From: an uncultured Flavobacteriales bacterium
Lineage (GTDB): Bacteria; Bacteroidota; Bacteroidia; Flavobacteriales; Crocinitomicaceae
Direction: 5' to 3'
Assembly (NCBI GenBank): GCA_946478775.1
Contig: CAMLDR010000201.1
Span: 1-7,372 of the forward strand
Length of the DNA stretch: 7,372 nt
Positions 1-6,900 of the stretch are shown here, one piece after another. Below the pieces are notes generated by a model that worked only from the letters and a program-made list of their open reading frames with translations, had not been told where the DNA came from and did no database searches. Numbering within the stretch: position 1 is the stretch's first letter; each line of letters opens with the position of its first letter. The position numbers were made by a program, and so were the translations under genes.

Positions 1-61
1 TTTGTTCAATTTGTTCTTCTAAAGCCTTTAAAGGTTCTTCAAAATCTAAATATGTAGACAT
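1..61 (-). CDS. accA: Acetyl-CoA carboxylase carboxyltransferase subunit alpha, N-terminal fragment
   Basis: Only the first 20 codons are inside the window; the gene continues past the left edge. Read on the minus strand from the ATG at 61-59, the protein begins MSTYLDFEEPLKALEE. The YLDFE-x-P-(I/L)-x-x-LE pattern is the usual opening of bacterial AccA, here in the form typical of Bacteroidota. AccA with AccD forms the carboxyltransferase that moves the carboxyl group from carboxybiotin to acetyl-CoA, giving malonyl-CoA for fatty-acid synthesis in the cytosol. The frame stays open upstream to another ATG at 115-113, which would add 18 residues. I prefer the ATG at 61 because family members start just before the YLDFE block. 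The gene is divergent from ispE, with 70 bp between the two starts. The call rests on a short N-terminal match, so it is likely but not certain. Confidence 0.8.
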   Translation of the reverse strand, partial: MSTYLDFEEPLKALEEQIEQ

Positions 62-64
62 AAT

Positions 65-86
65 TGCTATTTTGATGCTATTTTGA
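65..86. repeat. Perfect 11-bp tandem direct repeat in the accA/ispE divergent spacer
   Basis: TGCTATTTTGA occurs twice back to back, at 65-75 and 76-86, with no mismatch. Each copy contains TATTTTG, which resembles the Bacteroidota -7 promoter element TAnnTTTG with one base missing from the spacer. The 11-bp period is close to one helical turn, so a tandem operator or duplicated promoter element is possible. It may also be a simple slippage duplication. The function is inferred only. Confidence 0.45.
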
Positions 87-88
87 GG

Positions 89-114
89 TGCGAAATTTAC
101 GAAAATAGTTCGCA
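89..114. promoter_or_regulatory. Inverted repeat TGCGAA-N14-TTCGCA upstream of ispE
   Basis: TGCGAA at 89-94 is the exact reverse complement of TTCGCA at 109-114, with a 14-bp spacer. The dyad ends 17 bp before the ispE start and lies downstream of the 11-bp tandem repeat. A dyad in a short divergent spacer could be a binding site for a dimeric regulator, or a weak hairpin in the ispE leader. No known regulator is recognised from the motif. Confidence 0.3.
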
Positions 115-131
115 TCTATTAATTTTACGAC

Positions 132-935
132 ATGATTAATTTTCCAACATGCAAAATAAACCTGGGTTTGCACATCCTGAAAAGACGGGAAGATGGCTAC
201 CACGATATGGAAACGGCGATGTTGGAGCTTCCCTTTCACGATATTCTTGAATTGGTTGAAAGCGGGCAGGCAGCTTTTACAACTTCCGGTCTGGAGATTC
301 CCGGATCGGGTAATTTGGTATTGGATGCCGAGAAAGAATTCAGAAAATACAAAGTTCTTCCACCACTTGCTTTTCACCTTCATAAGCTTATTCCAATGGG
401 TGCGGGCTTGGGAGGTGGTTCTTCCGATGCTGCATTTGCATTGAAATTACTTCGTGATACCTATGCCCCGGAAATGAAAAACGAACAACTGAAGGAGATG
501 GCTTCTAAAATTGGTTCCGATTGCGCTTTTTTCATTGATGGAGGCTTGCAGTTTGCAACGGGAAGAGGGGAAGTATTAAGTCCGCTGGATTTCGATCTAA
601 AAAATAAGTATGTGGTGCTGGTGAACCTGGGAATTCATGTTTCTACGAAAGAAGGGTATGAAGGAGTTGTTCCGAATAGTGAGCGCACACCGCTGAAAGA
701 AATCCTGACAAAGCCCATTCATACCTGGAAAGATCACCTGGTGAACGATTTTGAAGCATCTGTTTTCCTAAAATACCCGGAATTGAACGAAATCAAAAAG
801 GACTTATACGAGCAAGGGGCGGTTTATGCTTCTATGACCGGTTCCGGATCTACTTTGTTCGGGATTTTTGAGAAGGAAGTTCGATCCATTGAATGGTCTC
901 GTTCCATAAGTTATGAGACATACCTAAAACTTTAG
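132..935 (+). CDS. ispE: 4-diphosphocytidyl-2-C-methyl-D-erythritol kinase (IspE)
   Basis: IspE is the GHMP-family kinase of the non-mevalonate (MEP) pathway. It phosphorylates the 2-hydroxyl of CDP-methylerythritol with ATP in the cytosol, on the way to isopentenyl diphosphate. The 267-residue product is a normal, slightly short length for the family. It shows all three GHMP signatures. The N-terminal substrate-binding stretch includes K8, N10 and the RREDGYH block (18-24). The glycine-rich ATP loop IPMGAGLGGGSSDAA is at 87-101. The C-terminal MTGSGSTLFGIF loop is at 235-246. D130 in GSDCAFF matches the catalytic aspartate of the E. coli enzyme (D141), and K8 matches its K10. The start at 132 is supported by the immediate FPTCKINLGL motif and by an in-frame TAA at 120-122. 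No Shine-Dalgarno is seen, as usual in this phylum. It is divergent from accA and convergent with the downstream FG-GAP gene, so it is probably monocistronic. Confidence 0.96.
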   Translation: MINFPTCKINLGLHILKRREDGYHDMETAMLELPFHDILELVESGQAAFTTSGLEIPGSGNLVLDAEKEFRKYKVLPPLAFHLHKLIPMGAGLGGGSSDAAFALKLLRDTYAPEMKNEQLKEMASKIGSDCAFFIDGGLQFATGRGEVLSPLDFDLKNKYVVLVNLGIHVSTKEGYEGVVPNSERTPLKEILTKPIHTWKDHLVNDFEASVFLKYPELNEIKKDLYEQGAVYASMTGSGSTLFGIFEKEVRSIEWSRSISYETYLKL

Positions 936-951
936 ATATCTCTTTCTTTGC

Positions 952-973
952 GAATTTTGAAATTTTAAAATTC
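952..973. terminator. Weak AT-rich hairpin downstream of ispE
   Basis: GAATTTT (952-958) pairs perfectly with AAAATTC (967-973) around an 8-nt loop, 16 bp after the ispE stop. It sits in the 125-bp spacer between two convergent genes, where a bidirectional terminator is expected. The stem is 7 bp, has only one G-C pair and lacks a clear following T-run, so termination is a weak inference. Confidence 0.2.
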
Positions 974-989
974 ACAAATAATCGTGTTT

Positions 990-1019
990 ACAAATTCATA
1001 AAGATGTGAACAGATTTGT
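990..1019. terminator. Second weak hairpin in the convergent spacer
   Basis: ACAAAT (990-995) pairs with ATTTGT (1014-1019). Inside it, TCA (996-998) pairs with TGA (1007-1009), with a 4-nt bulge at 1010-1013. This gives an imperfect 9-bp stem about midway between the ispE stop and the stop of the minus-strand gene. It may help end transcription from one or both sides. The stem is AT-rich and short, so chance is a real alternative. Confidence 0.18.
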
Positions 1020-1060
1020 GTTTAGTTGATTGATATTCAAATATTTAAAGCTTATTCGAG

Positions 1061-3352
1061 TCAATTTTTAATAAAGTTCAAATGCTCGATCTTTCCGTTC
1101 GTTTCAAGCACAAAATAGTAAGATCCGCTGCTCAAGCCGCTAACGTCAAGTATTGTTCCTGAAAGTTCGATTGGCTGCTTTTGCCCCAGGTTGTTATAAA
1201 CACCGTGGAGTTTCAGGTCGTAATAGGATCCGTCTTTTGAAAGGATGCGAATAAATTGACTGCCCGGATTCGGGAAAAGTACCAGGTTTGGTTCCGCCTT
1301 TAATTCATTAACAGAGGAAGTGCTCAAAGGATCTGCTTCAAAAAGAAATAATCCGCCCAGGTCTTGTCCTGCGAATAAGTTCAGGAATCCGTTCTCATCG
1401 ATATCATTTACAAAGAAAGCACTGTAAAGGCCCACATCCATGTTCAGGTAAGTATCCGAATACAAACTGAAAGCATCGCCATCAGCAAGGTTTTCGTCAA
1501 TGTTTTTGTAATAACTCAGCTGCCCGTTATAATTTCCCACGAACAAATGAGTGGTATCGTTTTCACGAAAGAAGTGTGGTGCGGCATATCCGTCCGGATT
1601 GGGTGAAATATCAACCTGTCCTAAGTTTTGAGTGATTAAAGTGAAAACAGCCGAGGCTGCAGTTCCCGTGTTTTGATAGTAGGAAATTTCCCCGGTTTTC
1701 CTTCCGATGAGTAAGTCCAATAATCCGTCTTTATTGAGATCAAAGAGTTGAGGAAACGCATACGAAACCACATTGATATGAGTTCCATTATTATCCGTTA
1801 AGGGAACGGAGGCACCGAAGTTCATTGGGTTTCCTGCACCCGCAGTGTTCGTGAAACGCCGCAGATTTCCATTTTCCTGCCCGATGATCAAATCTTCGTC
1901 ACCATCCCCGTCCAAATCTCCGAAAGTTGGAACAGCCCTTAATCCTAATCCAAGTGAAGTAAGCCCTAAATAATCGTTGTTTACCAGTGTGAATTCCGGA
2001 TTGGAAGCCGAACCTGTATTCCGGTAAAGTTGGAATGCTGATTCCAGGTTCAAAGTAGCTTTGTAGCGGACAAAATTCGCAACCAGCAGATCTTTCAATC
2101 CGTCACCGTTTTCATCTACCAGGACAGGAATGCTTCCCAAACCATGATCGATCATCTCCTTTTGCAGGAAATTGTTTTCCTGGAAAACGAAATTCGGAAG
2201 CGCATTCGTTCCTGTGTTTTTGAAAAACTGCACACTTTTTTGGTTCTCAGAAATTGTTCTTGCATTCGGTGCTACGATCAAATCCTTTTTCCCGTCGAAA
2301 TCCACATCTTCCCAGTACATAGCCGGGAAGACCTGCATGGATGCTGGATTGGCTGCGCTTGGGTAGTCGTGGGTTTGACTAATCATCGCGGAATTGGTAT
2401 TCGGAGCGGTTCCTCCATTCATTAATAAGGTAATTCCGGCGTAGGAAACATCGCCCAGGATTAAATCCATTACCCCGTTATTATTTACATCAATGGCCAG
2501 TATCGTGGAGCCTGTGTGTCTCGTTATGCTTTTATGAGCCGAAGCAACTGAAAAGTCTGCTATAGGTTCGTTTTCGGTTTCTTTTCCCGGATTTTCAGGT
2601 CTCAACGGATTTGGAACGTCTCCATTTTCACAGGGATAAGCTGTCTCATTCAGAAACAGATCATTGCTGTTGGCATCTTCACTGAATTTCCCCCAGCACT
2701 GATTTTTTAAAACAAAGGTCAAAGAATCCGGAATGCCATAAAGTTCCATACTTTGATTTTGGTGGTAGAGCAGGTTTTGCCCACCGATATGAAAAGTGAG
2801 GACGTCCATATCGCCGTCGAAATCCACATCTGCATAAGCCGGAATGTCGCCCGCATTTACATAAAGGTTGGAAATATTACCTACATAATCTGTCTGGAGA
2901 ATATCTGTAATCAGCTGCCATTGAAGCCCAAGTGAAGAACTGCCGGTGTTCCGGTAAACTTTTACTCCACTGATCCCATAGGTGAAAATGTCTTTCCTTC
3001 CATCAGAATCGTAATCGACAAAAGCAGTCCGGTATTTGCAATCCGAAGGGAAGAACTGGTATCCTTTGTAAACATATTCGTACCCATGGACGGATGCATT
3101 GAGGGTGTGCTTCATCAAAACGAATTCGTCTCCGCTTCGGTCGAAGATGACCAGGTCGTCCAATCCGTCAAAATTGTAATCGATGGAGGAGAATTGTCCG
3201 TAATTAATTCCTCCTGCCCATGGATTTTTCAGGGTTGTACTTCCTGCTTTCACCGGAATATTCGGGTTGTATTCAAATCCTAAATAGGTCTGTGCAAGAA
3301 CAGCCTGAGAATTCAGGATGATGGAGAGAAGTACAACGACGGTGTTTTTCAT
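1061..3352 (-). CDS. Secreted FG-GAP/VCBS repeat protein with T9SS type A sorting domain
   Basis: The 763-residue product has an N-terminal signal peptide (residues 1-20, hydrophobic VVVLLSIILN core, likely cleaved after VLA before Q21). A chain of FG-GAP/VCBS repeats follows. Nine carry a calcium-loop motif of the DxDxDG type, starting at residues 58, 113, 175, 288, 349, 413, 479, 538 and 650, usually followed by D-L-hydrophobic-G. A degenerate copy without the acidic loop lies near 594-610. Many blades end in a Y-x-NTG turn (132-137, 376-381, 442-447, 558-563). Residues about 216-265 form an insertion with CWGKFSED. Residues about 690-763 (LFPNPGSQFIRI, then LSSGSYYFVLE and a basic NFIKN end) match the T9SS type A sorting domain. 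Such proteins cross the outer membrane by T9SS and are anchored on or released from the cell. The fold should be a calcium-binding beta-propeller, as in integrin alpha chains. The ligand is unknown and no catalytic motif was seen. The start has no Shine-Dalgarno. Confidence 0.93.
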   Translation of the reverse strand: MKNTVVVLLSIILNSQAVLAQTYLGFEYNPNIPVKAGSTTLKNPWAGGINYGQFSSIDYNFDGLDDLVIFDRSGDEFVLMKHTLNASVHGYEYVYKGYQFFPSDCKYRTAFVDYDSDGRKDIFTYGISGVKVYRNTGSSSLGLQWQLITDILQTDYVGNISNLYVNAGDIPAYADVDFDGDMDVLTFHIGGQNLLYHQNQSMELYGIPDSLTFVLKNQCWGKFSEDANSNDLFLNETAYPCENGDVPNPLRPENPGKETENEPIADFSVASAHKSITRHTGSTILAIDVNNNGVMDLILGDVSYAGITLLMNGGTAPNTNSAMISQTHDYPSAANPASMQVFPAMYWEDVDFDGKKDLIVAPNARTISENQKSVQFFKNTGTNALPNFVFQENNFLQKEMIDHGLGSIPVLVDENGDGLKDLLVANFVRYKATLNLESAFQLYRNTGSASNPEFTLVNNDYLGLTSLGLGLRAVPTFGDLDGDGDEDLIIGQENGNLRRFTNTAGAGNPMNFGASVPLTDNNGTHINVVSYAFPQLFDLNKDGLLDLLIGRKTGEISYYQNTGTAASAVFTLITQNLGQVDISPNPDGYAAPHFFRENDTTHLFVGNYNGQLSYYKNIDENLADGDAFSLYSDTYLNMDVGLYSAFFVNDIDENGFLNLFAGQDLGGLFLFEADPLSTSSVNELKAEPNLVLFPNPGSQFIRILSKDGSYYDLKLHGVYNNLGQKQPIELSGTILDVSGLSSGSYYFVLETNGKIEHLNFIKN

Positions 3353-3517
3353 TTGTTTGGGGGATTACATATGGTCCGTAAAATAAGACAAATATTCGGG
3401 CAACTCCAAAACTGTTGCGGGGTTAAAGAGTAAAACGCACGAACATGAAAAAAATTACTTGTCAGTTCGAAGTGGTGAAGTATATATTCAAGCGATTTGT
3501 TTTATTTAACATTTTTG

Positions 3518-3536
3518 TTAAAAAATAATTTTTTAA
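3518..3536. repeat. Perfect AT-only inverted repeat
   Basis: TTAAAAAA (3518-3525) and TTTTTTAA (3529-3536) are exact reverse complements separated by TAA. The overlapping TTTTT (3512-3516) and AAAAA (3520-3524) could form an alternative hairpin with a GTT loop. With no G or C, the RNA stem would be weak. The A- and T-tracts could instead bend the DNA or act as an upstream promoter element. Confidence 0.3.
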
Positions 3537-3657
3537 AATCGCCGTATCAAAAATCAACAAATTGTTTCCAAGCCTAACATTTTAAAGCTTTTTGGGACGC
3601 TTGCTTTTAATGTGTTGATAAAATATTTCAAATTATTACGTTAAATAATTAACAGTA

Positions 3658-3763
3658 ATTAAGTTTCTTGTTTACCCTTGTTTTAACCCATTTCCCCCTG
3701 ATTTTACTTGTATTTAACTATTTATTAAGTTTCTGTGAAATTTGCTAAATCGGTTTATTAAGT
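3658..3763 (+). repeat. Three ATTAAGT copies spaced 66 and 33 bp apart
   Basis: ATTAAGT occurs at 3658-3664, 3724-3730 and 3757-3763. The first two copies extend to an 11-bp perfect match (ATTAAGTTTCT, 3658-3668 and 3724-3734). The last two share the 10-bp TTTATTAAGT (3721-3730 and 3754-3763). The spacings are 66 and 33 bp, the first twice the second, which would place all copies on a similar face of the helix. This suggests a repeated protein-binding site upstream of the giant gene, but AT-rich DNA produces such matches easily. Confidence 0.35.
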
Positions 3764-3795
3764 CAATAGTTGTCGTGTCAATAGGCTTGGATATT

Positions 3796-3825
3796 TTGTT
3801 TGTGGCTAGGATAGTGTCACTTTTG
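3796..3825 (+). promoter_or_regulatory. Candidate Bacteroidota-type promoter for the giant surface-protein gene
   Basis: CACTTTTG (3818-3825) matches the Bacteroidota -7 consensus TAnnTTTG at all but its first base. TTG at 3796-3798 lies 19 bp upstream, within the usual distance for the -33 TTG element. Transcription would start near 3830 and leave a leader of about 80 nt before the ATG at 3913. The match is imperfect and made by eye. Confidence 0.22.
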
Positions 3826-3830
3826 TGGCT
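3799..3830 (+). repeat. 9-bp direct repeat TTTGTGGCT overlapping the candidate promoter
   Basis: TTTGTGGCT is found at 3799-3807 and again at 3822-3830, 23 bp apart. The second copy overlaps the TTTG of the proposed -7 element, and the first lies just after the proposed -33 TTG. The repeat is GC-richer than its surroundings, which makes chance less likely than for the AT-only repeats. A regulator site is possible. Confidence 0.3.
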
Positions 3831-3912
3831 GTTACTTAAATTATAGAATCTGAATGAAGAACGCCACCATGTGTTTTCACTCTTTATTTTCTGCACATTT
3901 TAATTTTTACTT

Positions 3913-6900
3913 ATGAAGAATAATTTCTTTAAGAAGTGGTTAGCCCTTTCTGCCATTTTTGCTTTCATGTGCTTTATGCCAAATGGATTGTTGAGAGCGC
4001 AGAGTTCTGCTAATTATGCTTTTTCAACCAACGCTGCCGGTTCTCTAATTGATATGAGCACCGGAACAACGCAATTGATTGCTCCGGGAGTGGATGCTAC
4101 CACCTCTGGGTTAGCTCCAATCGGATTTACTTTTCCATTTATGGGTAGTACATTTACTCAATTTTCAGTTAATGAAGATGCTGTTATGCAGCTTGGGGGT
4201 ACTGCTATTGGAACAAATGTTTTCACCTTAACAGGTGGTTCATCTGCATTGCCTAGATTGGGTGCGTTTAATGCTGATCTTCGTACAGGAACAACTTCCG
4301 GGAAAGTTCATTATAAAGTAATCGGAGCAGCTCCAAACCGCCAATTGGTGGTTGAGTTCCTGAATATGCAGGTGTTCTGGACAACTACTGCTGCAGCCGG
4401 AACATCCACTTTTCAAATGGTTTTGTCTGAAACAACCGGTAAGATAGATTACATTTATGGAACGATGTCTGCAACTAGTATTACCGCTGGTAACAGAGCT
4501 CCATCTATTGGTTTTTTTATAGGGGCGGCGGTGAATTCTTTTGCAGCTATCAATTATTCTACCCAAACAGTTTCAACTACTGCCTATGCTGCTAACCCCA
4601 ATGTTGCTGCAACCGGAGATATCACGGCTTTAAATTCAGCAGCTGACGGTTCGAGAAGAGTTTATTCCTTTACTCCTGCATTACCGGCGGCACCAACTGC
4701 TCTTTCATTTACAGCAGTTGCAGGAACAACTATGACTCTTAACTGGACCGATAATGCGACCACTGAAAACGGATATAGAATCTACCGCTCCCTTGATGGA
4801 ATTACTTATACGCTTTTTAGTCAAATTGCTGCTAATAATACTTCTTATGTTGCAAACGGACTTTCGGCGAGTACATTGTACTATTGGAAAGTGGTGGCTT
4901 ACGGCGAAGTTAGTGAAAGTACTCCCGAACTATTAGGGAGTGAATCCACAACTGCTTTCTCTTTTGCCGGTGGTACTAAAACCGTTGGTTCAGGAGGAGA
5001 TTATCAAAATTTAACTACTGCTTTTGCAGCTATTAATGCACAAGGATTAACAGGAAATGTGGAACTTCAATTGATTACCGGTTATCCGGCTGCTCCTGAA
5101 ACTTATCCGATTCAAAGCTGCAATAATATTGGAACCGGAGCATTCACCGTTAAAGTTTATCCTACTGTTTCCGGACTTTCTATTACAAGTGCAAATACAA
5201 CGGGAACATTAAATTTGAATGGTGCAACGAACCTGACTTTTGATGGACGTGTGAACCAAACAGGTGCAAACGACCTGATTATTGCAAATACAAATGCAGG
5301 TGCAAGTTATGCGATTTTGTTCAACAACGATGCAAATAACAATACGATTACAAATGCAATTGTACGAAGTGTGAACACTGTGGTTACTTCGGGTACGATT
5401 GTTTTTGGAACAACTACCGGAGCAAACGGTAACGATAATAATGCTATTCTGAATTGTGATATCGCTGATGGAGCAACAACTCCGGCAAATGCGATCTATT
5501 CGGTTGGAACAACTACAACGGCTGCCCAGTTCAATGATAACAATACGATTACGGGCAATAATATATCTAATTTCTTCAGTGCGGGAACTGCTACGAACGG
5601 TGTATTGATAGGAGCAGGAAATAATGCCTGGACAATCTCCAATAATAAATTGTTCCAAACTGCAACGAGGATTTATATCGCAGGAGGTATCCATAATGGT
5701 ATCCAGGTAAATAATACTACCGGAAATGGGTTTGTAATTACAGGAAATACGATCGGTTATGCTTCATCAACTGGTACTGGAACATATACAATGACCGGTA
5801 CAATTGCGACCCGTTTTATTGGAATCAATATCTCAGCTGGTACTACAACAGCTTCTTCTGTTCAAGGGAATACCATTGCAGCAATTAATTTGACTACTTC
5901 AAGTGGTGCATCAACAGGAAACGGTATTTTGGCCGGGATTAATATTACGAACGGAAACGTGAATGTCGGTAACGTTACTCCGAATACAATCGGATCAGGA
6001 ACCGGAACAGGTTCTATTGTTGCTACAACTAGTACTTCAGGTGGTTTGATTGTTGGTATTAATAGCAGTTCTGCAGGAACTGTGGATATTTCCGGAAATA
6101 CCGTCGGATCGATTACCGCGTTGGGATCCTCAACTACAATTGCTGCGTCTATTACAGGTATTCAGGTTACTGTAGGTACTCCGGTGATTAATTCAAATAC
6201 AATCGGTAGTACTGCAACGGCAAATAGTATTAATTCATCTACTGTAGCTACTTCAGGGTCTCAACTAATAAGAGGTATTGATTGTAATTCTTCTAATCTT
6301 ACTTCCATTCAATCGAATGTCGTTGCTAACTTGAACCAAAACGGTACCACCAATTCAAGCATTAGAGGAATCAATTTTACAGGCACGGGAGCTGCAACTA
6401 TTAGTTTTAACACGGTTTATAACATTTCGGGTGCAAACTCTGCTATCTTGGCTGTCTTTGGTATATTACACTCTGGTTCTGCAACTGGGGGCGGGATCGT
6501 TAACAGAAATACAATCTACAACATTGCTGCAACCAATACAGGCGCTGTTCAGACAAACGCTGTCGGTCTTGTTTTTGCCGGAGTAACTTCCGGATCTGTT
6601 ACATCGAATCGCATTTACGACATTCGCAATGCATCTACTATGGCAGTTGCAACTACACCCCCTACAGCATCAGGAATGTTGTTTCAGTCTGTTAGTATTT
6701 CTGTAACTGTCGCTAACAATATGATCTCTGTTGGTGATGCGCAAACTACGAATACCGAATTTGTAGGAATTTGGAATAATGCTACCTCAACCGGTACGTT
6801 GAACATTTCCAATAACTCTATTTCTGTTTCAGGAACGGCTGCTTCGGGAGCTCTTCCTTCTTTTGGATTCCTTAGAGGAAACAATAATACAGCTTCAGCA

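Larger units (their letters stand above)
3353..3912. other. AT-rich 560-bp divergent intergenic region between two surface-protein genes
   Basis: This stretch lies between the start of the minus-strand FG-GAP protein and the start of the giant plus-strand protein, so it should contain promoters for both. It is markedly richer in A and T than the flanking genes. No convincing protein gene was found. A 27-codon frame at 3445-3528 and a minus-strand frame at 3714-3896 have no supporting features. It holds several short repeats, listed separately: an AT palindrome (3518-3536), a 7-bp inverted repeat AATTATT/AATAATT (3631-3637 and 3644-3650), three ATTAAGT copies and two TTTGTGGCT copies. Confidence 0.7.

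Noticed and set aside
1..115. Upstream ATG (115-113) as the accA start
   Set aside because: The frame is open, but the extra 18 residues do not resemble the AccA N-terminus, which normally begins just before the YLDFE block.
78..444. Frames overlapping ispE: minus strand 78-383 and plus strand 193-444
   Set aside because: IspE with all three GHMP motifs explains this DNA. The other frames have no family features.
2144..3283. Short plus-strand frames inside the FG-GAP gene
   Set aside because: They overlap a gene with a signal peptide, repeats and a sorting domain on the other strand; their sequences show no domain.
3389..3396. CAAATATT as a minus-strand -7 element for the FG-GAP gene
   Set aside because: Its reverse complement AATATTTG matches TAnnTTTG except for the first base, but no TTG -33 partner lies at the right distance.
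3714..3896. Minus-strand 60-codon frame in the divergent spacer
   Set aside because: No signal peptide, domain or start context; composition fits random AT-rich DNA, and it overlaps the repeats and candidate promoter.
4240..4566. Minus-strand open frame of 108 codons
   Set aside because: It is antisense to the N-terminal domain of the giant protein, whose reading frame is uninterrupted and has clear domain features.
5209..5694. Minus-strand open frame of 161 codons rich in Cys, Ser, Arg and Ile
   Set aside because: It lies wholly antisense to the beta-helix gene. Its repetitive I/C/S/R composition is the mirror of the Asn/Thr/Gly codons on the sense strand, and it has no recognisable domain.
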